Assembly: GCF_009497655.1 (NCBI RefSeq)
Contig: NZ_CP023317.1
Location: 509,001 to 573,000, forward strand
Reading direction: 5' to 3'
DNA from: Priestia megaterium
GTDB taxonomy: Bacteria; Bacillota; Bacilli; Bacillales; Bacillaceae_H
DNA length: 64,000 nucleotides
A program made the translations under genes and the position numbers. Below the pieces are notes generated by a model that searched no databases, had not been told where the DNA came from, and saw only the letters and a list, made by a program, of their open reading frames with translations. Below, one piece after another: positions 43,765 through 51,387 of this stretch. How positions within the stretch are numbered: position 1 is the stretch's first letter; each line of letters begins with the position of its first letter.

Positions 43765-43955
43765 ATGGGATAGCTTTATTCATTCTTTTGATGATTAGCC
43801 TGAGTTTTTTTCTCGCTGCTTTTAAATGGTTTAGCCTTACGACTAGAACGGCATCATATCCACCTAAACACGTACTTAAACAAAAGTCTCTTACATGTGC
43901 GACAGTGGCTTTTGCGAGTTTTTTATTGGCGCTTATACTTTATTATGTAACCTAG
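43765..43955 (+). pseudogene. Small membrane-protein gene with out-of-frame start
   Basis: AAGGAGG at 43749-43755 is well placed for the ATG at 43765, but that frame reads ATG GGA TAG. The next frame, continuous from before 43765 to the stop at 43953, encodes GIALFILLMISLSFFLAAFKW..., 50-60 residues with two hydrophobic segments and the tail FASFLLALILYYVT. One inserted base after ATGGG would restore MGIALFILLM. The best in-frame start is the ATG at 43791 (54 residues), but it lacks a Shine-Dalgarno sequence. Frameshift mutation, sequencing error or a start-stop regulatory ORF are all possible. Confidence 0.5.
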
Positions 43956-44132
43956 GATGGGGAACTTAAACCTTTATTACATAGTAAGTCTTCATACCTA
44001 TTGTATGAGCTGCAAATGAAATTTAAGTGAAAAGCATCCTGTATCATTTCTTTTTAAACAACAAGTTAAGAGCCGGACTTTAGGTTGTCTCTAAAAGATC
44101 AGCAACATACTATAAATGAACCGTTTTATCTA

Positions 44133-44159
44133 AAGGTCCGCCACGCTTTGGCGGGCCTT
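44133..44159 (+). terminator. Strong hairpin upstream of the trpP terminator
   Basis: AAGGTCCGCC (44133-44142) pairs with GGCGGGCCTT (44150-44159), one G.U. A weak T run follows. It may end a transcript from the disrupted small gene. The rest of 43956-44130 holds no feature I can name. Confidence 0.5.
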
Positions 44160-44171
44160 AGCTTTTGGTGT

Positions 44172-44208
44172 AAAAAAAGAGCCTGATTCTTAACTAAATC
44201 AGGCTCTT
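44172..44208 (-). terminator. Terminator of trpP
   Basis: AAGAGCCTGATT (44177-44188) pairs with AATCAGGCTCTT (44197-44208), and T7 follows on the minus strand. Confidence 0.9.
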
Positions 44209-44212
44209 GACG

Positions 44213-44743
44213 TTACGATAATTTTGCTTTGATGCTTGTGCGTTTTAGAACGGATTGAACAATTGGATAAATAACGACCATAACGATTGTATTCACTACT
44301 GTTGCAGGTAACACAACCGCAGCAACAAGCGCCATGACGCTGTTTCCGCCCGGTAAGCCGACGATTAGCGCGGCAGCAGACAAGAATACGGTTCCTGATA
44401 CGAGCGTGCCAACAGCTGTTAAAGCAGCGGCAACTGGTGTTTTCATGCCTATTGCTTTTTTCACAAGCATAAATAATGCAAAGAAAACAAATGCTGTAAT
44501 TGGTTTATCAATCAAGTTTGCAATTTGTCCGCCAGGAAAGCTTGTTGTTAAAGCAGAAATAACTGCTGTGGTTAAGCTAACCAATGCAACATTTTTTACG
44601 CTAGGAAACAACAGGATTGCTAAAAACATCATTGTTAACATCATATCTGGCTTCATTCCAAATAAAATAGGAGGTACCACCGTGTGGAGAACCGCTCCAA
44701 TTCCGACTAATAACGCTAAAGAAACTAAAACTTTTGTATTCAT
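44213..44743 (-). CDS. trpP: Tryptophan transporter TrpP
   Basis: 176-residue integral membrane protein with five or six hydrophobic segments, e.g. VLVSLALLVGIGAVLHTVVP and GMKPDMMLTMMFLAILLFP, matching B. subtilis TrpP (YhaG), a tryptophan uptake protein. It lies between yhaH and serC, as in B. subtilis. The leader holds six regularly spaced NAG triplets reaching to 2 bases before the ATG and covering the Shine-Dalgarno sequence, so tryptophan-loaded TRAP should block translation. Confidence 0.92.
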   Translation of the reverse strand: MNTKVLVSLALLVGIGAVLHTVVPPILFGMKPDMMLTMMFLAILLFPSVKNVALVSLTTAVISALTTSFPGGQIANLIDKPITAFVFFALFMLVKKAIGMKTPVAAALTAVGTLVSGTVFLSAAALIVGLPGGNSVMALVAAVVLPATVVNTIVMVVIYPIVQSVLKRTSIKAKLS

Positions 44744-44745
44744 TT

Positions 44746-44773
44746 CTCATCTCTCCTCTTCTAAGCTAAGCTC
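44746..44773 (-). promoter_or_regulatory. TRAP binding site in the trpP leader
   Basis: Minus-strand triplets GAG, TAG, TAG, GAG, GAG, GAG, each separated by exactly two bases, span 44773 to 44746. The last three overlap the Shine-Dalgarno sequence GAGGAGAG. This is the repeat spacing bound by the 11-subunit TRAP ring. B. subtilis trpP is known to be TRAP-regulated. Confidence 0.85.
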
Positions 44774-44867
44774 GAAATATACCAATAGTGCGTCTATGCC
44801 CATTGCATATATTTACATACTGATTATAACATATTTATGTGAAAAAAGAATCAGCTAATTCTGCCAA

Positions 44868-45965
44868 TTACGCGTTTGCCTGCGCAAATTCATCCATAAA
44901 GACGGCAAGAGCTTCACACGCTTCAAGCGGCACAGCATTGTAAATAGAAGCGCGGCATCCGCCGATTGAACGGTGTCCAGCTAATCCTACAAAGCCTTTT
45001 TCTTTTGCTTGCTGTAAAAACTCAGCCGTTAGCTCATCGTTTGGTAAAGTAAACGTGACATTCATAATTGAACGGCTTTCCTCTGTAGCGTGAGGAGTAT
45101 AGAAACCGTTTGAACGTTCCATGCTTGCGTAGAGTAACTTAGCTTTTTTATGATTTTGAGCTTCAATGGCTTTAACGCCCCCTTGTTCTTTAATCCAATC
45201 TAAAACAAGTGAAAGCATATAAATACCAAACGTTGGAGGAGTGTTGTAAAGAGAATTGCTCTTTACGTGAGTCTCATAGTTCAGCATTGTTGGTAAACCT
45301 TCAGGGATACGTTTAAGCAATTCTTTCTTCAAAATGACAACTGTTACACCAGATGGTCCGAGGTTTTTCTGAGCACCAGCATAAATGAGTGAGAACTTAG
45401 ATACATCAATTTGACGGCAAAGAATGTCGCTTGACATGTCAGCAATTAAGTCTACTCCTTCAATAGAAGGGTAGTCAGCCCATTGTGTACCAAAAATGGT
45501 ATTATTGGACGTGATATGCAAGTACCCAATCTCTTCTTTTGGAAGCTTTACATCATCTAAAGCTGGAATAGAGCTGTAGTTCTCTTCTTTAGTAGAAGCA
45601 ACAACTGCTGTTTTTCCAAGTTTCTTTGCTTCTTTTAACGCTTTTTCTGACCATGATCCCGTTAGCACATATGCCCCCACTTGATCAGGAGCTAAAAAGT
45701 TCATTGGAATCATAGAGAATTGCAGGCTTGCTCCGCCCTGCAGGAATAAAATTTCATGTGTATCTGGAATATTAAGCAATTCCGTTAGTGTTTCTTTAGC
45801 ATGTGTTAATACATCTTCAAACTCTTTGCTGCGATGTGATAATTCCATCACAGACATACCTGTATTTTTGAAGTTAACTAGCTCCTCTTGAGCAAGTTGT
45901 AAGACAGGTAGGGGAAGCGCAGATGGACCTGCATTAAAATTATAAGCTCTGTTTAACGTAATCAC
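44868..45965 (-). CDS. serC: Phosphoserine aminotransferase SerC
   Basis: PLP enzyme of serine synthesis, converting 3-phosphohydroxypyruvate to phosphoserine. 365 residues from a GTG at 45965, with AGGAGG 7 bp upstream. The opening YNFNAGPSALPLPVLQLAQE and the PLP-lysine segment YAGAQKNLGPSG near residue 195 are diagnostic. GHRSIGGCRASIYNAVP near residue 330 binds the substrate phosphate. Monocistronic and close to trpP. Confidence 0.95.
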   Translation of the reverse strand: MITLNRAYNFNAGPSALPLPVLQLAQEELVNFKNTGMSVMELSHRSKEFEDVLTHAKETLTELLNIPDTHEILFLQGGASLQFSMIPMNFLAPDQVGAYVLTGSWSEKALKEAKKLGKTAVVASTKEENYSSIPALDDVKLPKEEIGYLHITSNNTIFGTQWADYPSIEGVDLIADMSSDILCRQIDVSKFSLIYAGAQKNLGPSGVTVVILKKELLKRIPEGLPTMLNYETHVKSNSLYNTPPTFGIYMLSLVLDWIKEQGGVKAIEAQNHKKAKLLYASMERSNGFYTPHATEESRSIMNVTFTLPNDELTAEFLQQAKEKGFVGLAGHRSIGGCRASIYNAVPLEACEALAVFMDEFAQANA

Positions 45966-46045
45966 ATTAATTCCTCCTCAAATTAGTTCGAACACTCATC
46001 ATACAAAATGGCTAATGACTGATGTCAGAAAGAATATCATTATAC

Positions 46046-46218
46046 TATCATGAAAACCATTGGTTGTGGAGGTAACTTTTCAAAAATTTAAATTAATCTG
46101 TAAAGAGAAAATAATAGAAAAAAGATAAATAAAAAGTATACGTAAACATGTTTTGGCAAACATGTAAATGAAATGTTTATATGCTATACTGATGGAAGAA
46201 ATAATGTGGAGGAACAGA
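46046..46218 (+). promoter_or_regulatory. padR promoter with PadR-type operator
   Basis: ACATGTTT (46046-46053 in local numbering 46146-46153) should be read as 46146-46153, and AAACATGT as 46158-46165; they are perfect 8-bp arms around TGGC and contain ATGT-N8-ACAT, the PadR operator pattern. TATACT at 46185-46190 is a likely -10 box. The upstream part, from 46046, holds nothing I can name. Confidence 0.7.
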
Positions 46219-46773
46219 ATGAGAGTATTAAAATATGCAATATTAGGGCTCTTAAATCAGGAGGAGCTCAGCGGGTATGACATTACCAGACTTTTTAAAG
46301 AAGAGGTTGGTAATTTTTGGAGCGCTAAACACAGCCAGATTTATCCCGAGCTAAAGCGATTAACAGAAGAGGGATTTATTCGCTATGAAACGGTGATTCA
46401 AGGCAAAAAATTAGAAAAAAAGATGTATTCGATAACGGAAGAAGGAAGAGTCGAGCTAAGCAAGTGGCTCACTACGATTGATCCTATTCCTGAAACAACT
46501 AAAGATGAATTTATGTTAAAAGCTTATTTTGCTTCATCCATGTCAATAGAAGAGTTAAAGCAACAAATAGATAACCAATTATCAAGCAGGAAAATGAAGC
46601 TGACTTTTTTAAAGAAACGAATGGATGATCTTTTAGAAGAAGTTAATCACCACATTACCGTTTCTTCTCCTCAATTTGGTCATTACTTGGTGCTATCTCG
46701 CGCTCAAGACCGGGAGACAAGCTATATCAATTGGCTTGAACGTACGCTGAATTTAATTGAAAAAGAACAATAA
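46219..46773 (+). CDS. PadR family transcriptional regulator
   Basis: 184 residues from the ATG at 46219 (MRVLKYAILGLLNQEELSGYD), with GGAGG 6 bp upstream; longer frames lack a ribosome site. N-terminal winged helix: ITRLFKEEVGNFWSAKHSQI then YPELKRLTEEGFIRYE is the PadR signature. The C-terminal Vir-like dimerisation helices span about residues 95-180. A palindromic ATGT-N8-ACAT operator in its own promoter suggests autorepression. It precedes a GNAT gene by 17 bp, probably an operon. PadR is typically a repressor of phenolic-acid or multidrug functions. Confidence 0.87.
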   Translation: MRVLKYAILGLLNQEELSGYDITRLFKEEVGNFWSAKHSQIYPELKRLTEEGFIRYETVIQGKKLEKKMYSITEEGRVELSKWLTTIDPIPETTKDEFMLKAYFASSMSIEELKQQIDNQLSSRKMKLTFLKKRMDDLLEEVNHHITVSSPQFGHYLVLSRAQDRETSYINWLERTLNLIEKEQ

Positions 46774-46790
46774 GAAAAGGTGAGCAGATC

Positions 46791-47234
46791 ATGAGTTGGT
46801 GCATAAAATCATTTCAAGAGCTGACAAACGATGAGCTTTATGAAATTCTACAGCTTCGCACCTCTATTTTTGTTGTGGAACAGAAGTGTGCTTACTTAGA
46901 AGTAGATGGAAAAGACAAATTTGCTTATCATTTGTTCAAAAAAGAAGATGAGAAAATTATCGCATACCTTAGAGTTTTACCAAAAGGAATTAGCTATAAG
47001 GAAGCTTCTCTTGGACGTATTATTGTAAAACAAGCACAGCGCGGTACAGGTCTCGGAAGAGAACTAGTAGCAAGAGGAATTGCTTTTCTAGAGAATGAAT
47101 TGCACGAGAAGACAATTAAAATTCAAGCTCAAAGCAGACTTCAAACATTTTATGGATCGTTTGGTTTTAGACCTATTTCCGATATTTATTCAGATGAAGG
47201 ACTCCCACACGTCGATATGCTAAAGACACCTTAG
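46791..47234 (+). CDS. ElaA-type GNAT N-acetyltransferase
   Basis: 147 residues. MSWCIKSFQELTNDELYEIL and RTSIFVVEQKCAYLEVDGKD match the ElaA subgroup. Acetyl-CoA-binding motif A is GRIIVKQAQRGTGLGRELVA near residue 83 (R/Q-x-x-G-x-G/A), then a C-terminal FYGSFGFRP motif. AAAAGGTGAG precedes the ATG. The acetyl acceptor is unknown. Co-oriented with the PadR gene. Confidence 0.85.
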   Translation: MSWCIKSFQELTNDELYEILQLRTSIFVVEQKCAYLEVDGKDKFAYHLFKKEDEKIIAYLRVLPKGISYKEASLGRIIVKQAQRGTGLGRELVARGIAFLENELHEKTIKIQAQSRLQTFYGSFGFRPISDIYSDEGLPHVDMLKTP

Positions 47235-47261
47235 AAACTTCACCATTTGTGTGAAGTTTTT
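47235..47261 (+). terminator. Terminator of the padR-GNAT operon
   Basis: AAACTTCAC (47235-47243) pairs with GTGAAGTTT (47251-47259), then T residues. Confidence 0.8.
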
Positions 47262-47416
47262 CTATTTTTAAAACGGGTAAGGTGAAAGAAACGTGTAGGG
47301 TTTAGTGGCATGCAGATAGAATCGATATGACTACTACTAAATTAGTAATTTATGAATAAGATAGATAGTGAATTTGTTTCTTTTTACTTATTCTTTGATT
47401 TTCAGTAAGTGATATA

Positions 47417-47445
47417 TTGAAGAAAGTAATAATATTGTATATAAT
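47417..47445 (+). promoter_or_regulatory. Sigma-A promoter of the acyltransferase gene
   Basis: TTGAAG (47417-47422), 17 bp, TATAAT (47440-47445). Two TGTAACA copies lie just downstream, at 47452-47458 and 47463-47469, one helical turn apart, and may be an operator in the leader. Confidence 0.6.
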
Positions 47446-47536
47446 GATTTTTGTAACAAAAATGTAACAATTACGTAATATTCTTAATATTTATTGAGAA
47501 AGAAATTTGTTGTACATATTGCTTGGAGGCATTTTT

Positions 47537-49432
47537 ATGAGTGCAAAAGAAAAGAAAAATAGGTATATATATAGTTTGGACGGACTTCGGGCCTTTGCTG
47601 TCATGGCTGTGATTGCTTATCACTTAGGCTTTGGATGGGCGTCTGGAGGATTTTTAGGAGTTGACGTTTTCTTTGTATTATCTGGGTATTTAATTACCTC
47701 AATTTTACTGGTGCAATCTTGGGAAAATCCTTTAAAGAATTTGAAGCATTTTTGGATTAGCCGTACGAGAAGACTTCTTCCAGCTGTGTATGTGATGGTC
47801 GTATTAACTGCAGCGTGGGTTATTTTATTTAACCGACCATTGTTAACAACGCTACGAGGCGATGCATTATCGTCTATTTTTTATATGAGTAACTGGTGGT
47901 TTATTTTTCATAAAGTTTCATATTTTGATAGTTTTGGATCACCGTCACCATTAAAGAACTTATGGTCACTTGCTATTGAAGAGCAGTTTTATATTGTATG
48001 GCCACTTGTTTTATTGTTGGGTTTGAAATTTATTAAAAAGAGAGGAATTCTTTCTCTATTTATTTTAGCTGGAGTAATGGCCTCAGCCATTCTGATGTCT
48101 TTTTTATATGAGCCAGGAGGAGATCCTAGCCGCATTTATTATGGAACCGATACTCGGCTGTTTGCCCTTTTAATCGGTTGTTTACTTGCATTTGTCTGGC
48201 CGATGTATCGTTTATCATCAAAAAATCTTCCAGCTGTGGGCAAGCAAGTATTAAACGCAGTAAGTATGGTAAGCTTCTTTGTATTTATTCTCTGCGTATG
48301 GAGCGTTGATGAGTATACGCATGCATCTTTTCTTTATCAAGGTGGCATGCTGCTGATTTGTTTAAACGCTGCTGTGCTGGTTGCAACGATTAGTCACCCT
48401 AGTAGCTTTTTAGGAAAAGCTTTGTCGTTTAAACCGCTTCGCTGGCTTGGTACTAGATCATACGGTATCTATTTGTGGCATTATCCGGTTATTGTTCTTA
48501 CAACACCTGTAGCCGAGATTGGCCGCCCGGTCTATTGGCATGCGCTGTTACAAGTAGGAATTACATTTATCATTGCTGAACTTTCGTACCGTTACATCGA
48601 GGTGCCTATTCGCACACGCGGTTTTCGCTATTATTTCCGGCATTACCATCCGAGAGAGCTTTTTAAATGGCGTAATCTCTCTCGTTCGAGACAAGCGGTT
48701 TTGGGCAGTCTCATTTTCTTTTTGGCGTTGTTTACAGCGGATATGACAAGCTTTGCTATTAGTACGCAGCAAAAGGATGAGACCGAAGCAAAACAAACAG
48801 AGGTTAAAATTCAAACGAATCATAAAGAAAATGCTTCAACTTCTGTCAAAGACAAGAACAAAGCGGAGGATGAAAAAACAAAGAACGCGGAAAAGAACTC
48901 CGCAGAAGAAAAATCTGATGCAAAAGAAGAACAGCAGCCGAATTCTTACAGAGATGTTCTTGCGATTGGAGATTCGGTCATGCTGGATATTGCTCCTAAT
49001 CTTAAAGAGATGCCGCTTAGTATTACGATTGACGGAAAAGTAGGAAGGCAGCTCAATGAAGCACTGCAGCTAACTCCTAGTTATCAAGCATTTAATAATC
49101 CGAACAGCGCAGTGATTATTGAGTTAGGAACGAACGGTTATTTTACCAATGAAGAACTTGAACAACTGTTAAAAGCTTTTTCACAAGCGGACGTTTACTT
49201 AGTGAATACGCGCGTTCCTCGTTCCTGGGAAAGCACCGTGAACAAGAACTTGAAAGCTGCTTCTGAAAAGTTTGATCACGTCACGCTTGTAGATTGGTAC
49301 TCTGAGGCTTCTAAGCACCCTGAATACTTTACATCAGATGGTGTCCACTTGGTACCTGAAGGATCAAGAGCATTAACAAAATTGATTGAAGAGCGTATGA
49401 ATTTAGAAGTTAAGGCAGAAAATGGTCCATAA
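47537..49432 (+). CDS. OatA-like O-acetyltransferase (acyltransferase 3 plus SGNH domain)
   Basis: 631 residues from the ATG at 47537 (MSAKEKKNRYIYSLDGLRAFAVM), with GGAGG 7 bp upstream. An N-terminal acyltransferase-3 membrane domain of about ten helices (SLDGLRAFAVMAVIAYHLGFG; SLAIEEQFYIVWPL near residue 145) is joined by a Lys/Glu-rich linker (about residues 415-470) to an SGNH hydrolase-like domain: GDSVML near residue 480, LGTNGYF near residue 530, DGVHL near residue 598 carrying the catalytic Asp-x-x-His. This is the arrangement of OatA-type cell-wall O-acetyltransferases, which confer lysozyme resistance. The acceptor (peptidoglycan or another polymer) is inferred. Confidence 0.88.
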   Translation: MSAKEKKNRYIYSLDGLRAFAVMAVIAYHLGFGWASGGFLGVDVFFVLSGYLITSILLVQSWENPLKNLKHFWISRTRRLLPAVYVMVVLTAAWVILFNRPLLTTLRGDALSSIFYMSNWWFIFHKVSYFDSFGSPSPLKNLWSLAIEEQFYIVWPLVLLLGLKFIKKRGILSLFILAGVMASAILMSFLYEPGGDPSRIYYGTDTRLFALLIGCLLAFVWPMYRLSSKNLPAVGKQVLNAVSMVSFFVFILCVWSVDEYTHASFLYQGGMLLICLNAAVLVATISHPSSFLGKALSFKPLRWLGTRSYGIYLWHYPVIVLTTPVAEIGRPVYWHALLQVGITFIIAELSYRYIEVPIRTRGFRYYFRHYHPRELFKWRNLSRSRQAVLGSLIFFLALFTADMTSFAISTQQKDETEAKQTEVKIQTNHKENASTSVKDKNKAEDEKTKNAEKNSAEEKSDAKEEQQPNSYRDVLAIGDSVMLDIAPNLKEMPLSITIDGKVGRQLNEALQLTPSYQAFNNPNSAVIIELGTNGYFTNEELEQLLKAFSQADVYLVNTRVPRSWESTVNKNLKAASEKFDHVTLVDWYSEASKHPEYFTSDGVHLVPEGSRALTKLIEERMNLEVKAENGP

Positions 49433-49484
49433 TGAGCGAGAGACGTATTGAGTTTTATATCATAAACTGATTAATAGATAAAAC

Positions 49485-49514
49485 AAAAAAAGCTTACATG
49501 TGTAAGCTTTTTTT
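49485..49514. terminator. Bidirectional terminator between the acyltransferase gene and hit
   Basis: AAAAAAAGCTTACA (49485-49498) pairs with TGTAAGCTTTTTTT (49501-49514). Confidence 0.88.
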
Positions 49515-49517
49515 GTT

Positions 49518-49952
49518 TCAAGAAAGGCGAGAAGAAATATTGCCAGCGATTTCTTGAAGTTTTTCAGGCGTGTATTCGCTTGTATGCTCTTTCCATACAG
49601 CACCGAATCCATCGCCTTCCCCGTAGCGTGGAATAATGTGCATATGATAATGAAACACGGATTGACCAGCTTTTTCACCATTATTATTCAAGATGTTTAA
49701 GCCGATTGGGCTGTATGTTTCTTTAATTGCATTTGCGATTTGAGGAACCACTTCAAATAAATTGCGCGCAATTTCCGGTGTTAGTTCGTGAATGTCTTTT
49801 TTATGTACTTTTGGAATCACCAGCGTATGACCTTTTGTTACTTGACTAATGTCTAAAAAAGCTAATACATGTTCGTTTTCAAATACTTTTGCACCTGGAA
49901 TTTCACCGCGAATAATTTTGCAAAAAATACAGTTTTCATCATGTGTGCTCAT
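49518..49952 (-). CDS. hit: HIT-family nucleotide hydrolase Hit
   Basis: 144 residues from the ATG at 49952 (MSTHDENCIFCKIIRGEIPG), with AAGGTG upstream; the GTG at 49961 is part of that Shine-Dalgarno sequence. The histidine triad is HYHMHIIP near residue 98. Zinc ligands may be CIFC at residues 8-11. Acts as an adenosine nucleotide hydrolase or transferase. Neighbour of ecsA, as in B. subtilis. Confidence 0.92.
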   Translation of the reverse strand: MSTHDENCIFCKIIRGEIPGAKVFENEHVLAFLDISQVTKGHTLVIPKVHKKDIHELTPEIARNLFEVVPQIANAIKETYSPIGLNILNNNGEKAGQSVFHYHMHIIPRYGEGDGFGAVWKEHTSEYTPEKLQEIAGNISSRLS

Positions 49953-50065
49953 TATGTTCACCTTCCGTTACTAATATAAATGTATGGGTATACATGTACG
50001 TTTATTTTACCACAAAGTAGAAATGCAATCAGCAGGCAAGAAATAGCCACTCATATTTTATACAC

Positions 50066-50097
50066 AAAAACGGGATGCAAACGATTATGCATCCCGT
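50066..50097 (-). terminator. Minus-strand intrinsic terminator downstream of the 68-nt repeats
   Basis: ACGGGATGCA (50070-50079) pairs with TGCATCCCGT (50088-50097). Minus-strand continuation is TTTTT. No annotated gene other than the repeat region lies immediately upstream of it, so it argues for a minus-strand transcript across 50100-50360. Confidence 0.8.
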
Positions 50098-50139
50098 CAT
50101 GTGAAGAAGGAAAAAACAGCTTTTAATGCAGCATATGAT

Positions 50140-50296
50140 CTTTAAGGAACACCTCATTTACGTAATTACATTGCCTAATGAAACAGTAACTTGAAAAAGT
50201 ATATTCTCTTTAACAAACACCTCATTTAAGCATTGAGCTAAAAAAATATACAATGTGAACGAAATCGTTCTTGGTCTTTGACAAACACCTCATTTA
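50140..50296 (-). repeat. Three 21-nt repeats at an exact 68-nt period
   Basis: Plus-strand copies of CTTTRACAAACACCTCATTTA lie at 50140-50160 (two differences), 50208-50228 and 50276-50296. Both spacers are exactly 47 nt and unrelated. On the transcribed minus strand each copy reads TAAATGAGGTGTTTG..., containing SD-like GAGGTG, and is followed within about 10 nt by a small hairpin (e.g. GAACGA-TT-TCGTTC). In minus-strand frames the repeats read NEVFVKD, NEVFVKE and NEVFLKD. Could be a modular regulatory RNA or tandem micro-peptide genes; not a standard CRISPR. Confidence 0.8.
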
Positions 50297-50315
50297 CACA
50301 GTAATAAATGAACAT
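50238..50315 (-). CDS. Possible 25-residue peptide spanning the first repeat
   Basis: MFIYYCVNEVFVKDQERFRS... ends at TAG. Its ATG overlaps the stop of the tiny upstream frame (TAATG), a coupling signal. A second in-frame TTG peptide containing CLNEVFVKE (50253-50158) follows. The third copy has the motif YVNEVFLKD but no start. The shared motif argues for coding, but shortness leaves it speculative. Confidence 0.3.
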   Translation of the reverse strand: MFIYYCVNEVFVKDQERFRSHCIFF

Positions 50316-50353
50316 TATTGTCTACCCATTATATATATTCTTACTACGTTCAT
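50315..50353 (-). CDS. Possible 12-residue leader peptide
   Basis: MNVVRIYIMGRQ, with a well-placed AAGGGGA ribosome site 9 bp upstream and a stop that overlaps the start of the next micro-ORF. If translated, it would lead the repeat transcript. Confidence 0.3.
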   Translation of the reverse strand: MNVVRIYIMGRQ

Positions 50354-50643
50354 GACTACCATCCCCTTATGAATCAAACATACATCGATTTACAATAAGG
50401 TTTTCTGAAATATGCCTGCTGTAGACACTTCATCCCAAATGTAAGAAGCTTTGTAATGATTAGTTGTAATCAATAACTTGTTTTCCTTCCTCCCTATATA
50501 GAATGTCCCGATATTTCGATTATATTCTGGAAAAATTAACCGAAAAGAATTGAAAACGATGTGAGGACGAAAAAGATTTGGTACAATAGAGCAAATAGCG
50601 CTTGCGCTTGTAGACAAAAAAGAACAAATAAAAGGAGATCGTG
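50354..50643. other. Region upstream of ecsA and of the repeat transcript
   Basis: Divergent region. On the minus strand a TTG frame encodes MITTNHYKASYIWDEVSTAG..., 27 residues, preceded at some distance by GGGAGGAAGG. On the plus strand, TACAAT near 50582 could be the ecsA -10 box. Neither is firm. Confidence 0.3.
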
Positions 50644-51387
50644 ATGGGTTCTTTATTGCAAATTAACAATATTACAGGGGGATATACGAAAACTCCCGTC
50701 TTAAAAAATGTATCGTTTGATGTAAATGCAGGTGAATTAGTTGGGTTAATCGGCTTAAACGGAGCCGGAAAAAGTACAACGATTAAACATATCATTGGAT
50801 TAATGGAAGCAAAAAAAGGAAGTGTATCCATTAATAATAAAACCTTTCAACAAGACCCAACAGGCTATCGAAGTCAGTTTACGTTTATTCCAGAAACTCC
50901 TGTGCTCTACGATGAATTAACATTAAAAGAACATTTGGATATGACAGCTATGGCTTATGGACTTGAGCCTCAAGCATATGAAGCACGTCTGCAGCCGCTT
51001 TTAAAAGAATTTCGTTTAGACCGGAAGTTAAAATGGTTTCCCGCGCATTTTTCAAAAGGGATGAAGCAGAAGGTTATGATTATGTGCGCTTTTTTGGTTC
51101 AGCCGTCTCTTTATATTATTGATGAACCTTTTTTAGGTTTAGACCCGCTTGGTATTCAATCTTTACTTGATTTGATGACGGATATGAAAAAGCAAGGTGC
51201 AGGCATTTTAATGTCCACACACATTTTGGCGACCGCGGAGCGCTACTGTGATAAATTTGTTATTTTACATAATGGAGAAGTAAGAGCGCAAGGAACGCTT
51301 AAAGATCTTCAAGAAGAATTTCAGATGCGCAATGCTACTCTTGATGAAATTTATATTGAATTAACAAAGGAAGAAGGCTATGAGTAA
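50644..51387 (+). CDS. ecsA: EcsA, ATPase of the Ecs ABC exporter
   Basis: 247 residues from the ATG at 50644; GGAG lies 6 bp upstream. Walker A GLNGAGKSTT near residue 36, signature HFSKGMKQKVMIM near residue 137, Walker B YIIDEPFLGLDPL near residue 160. Ecs is needed for protein secretion, competence and intramembrane proteolysis by RasP in B. subtilis. Overlaps ecsB by 8 bp. Confidence 0.93.
   Translation: MGSLLQINNITGGYTKTPVLKNVSFDVNAGELVGLIGLNGAGKSTTIKHIIGLMEAKKGSVSINNKTFQQDPTGYRSQFTFIPETPVLYDELTLKEHLDMTAMAYGLEPQAYEARLQPLLKEFRLDRKLKWFPAHFSKGMKQKVMIMCAFLVQPSLYIIDEPFLGLDPLGIQSLLDLMTDMKKQGAGILMSTHILATAERYCDKFVILHNGEVRAQGTLKDLQEEFQMRNATLDEIYIELTKEEGYE

Noticed and set aside
46046-46145. PadR operator at 46046
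   Set aside because: The operator is at 46146-46165; the bases from 46046 to 46145 hold no clear element, although they are included in the promoter-region entry.
50140-50296. CRISPR array
   Set aside because: Only three 21-nt repeats with 47-nt spacers, no palindromic repeat and no cas genes.
50390-50617. 75-residue minus-strand frame upstream of ecsA
   Set aside because: The full frame has no ribosome binding site. Only its last 27 codons from an internal TTG could be considered, and these are mentioned under the region entry.
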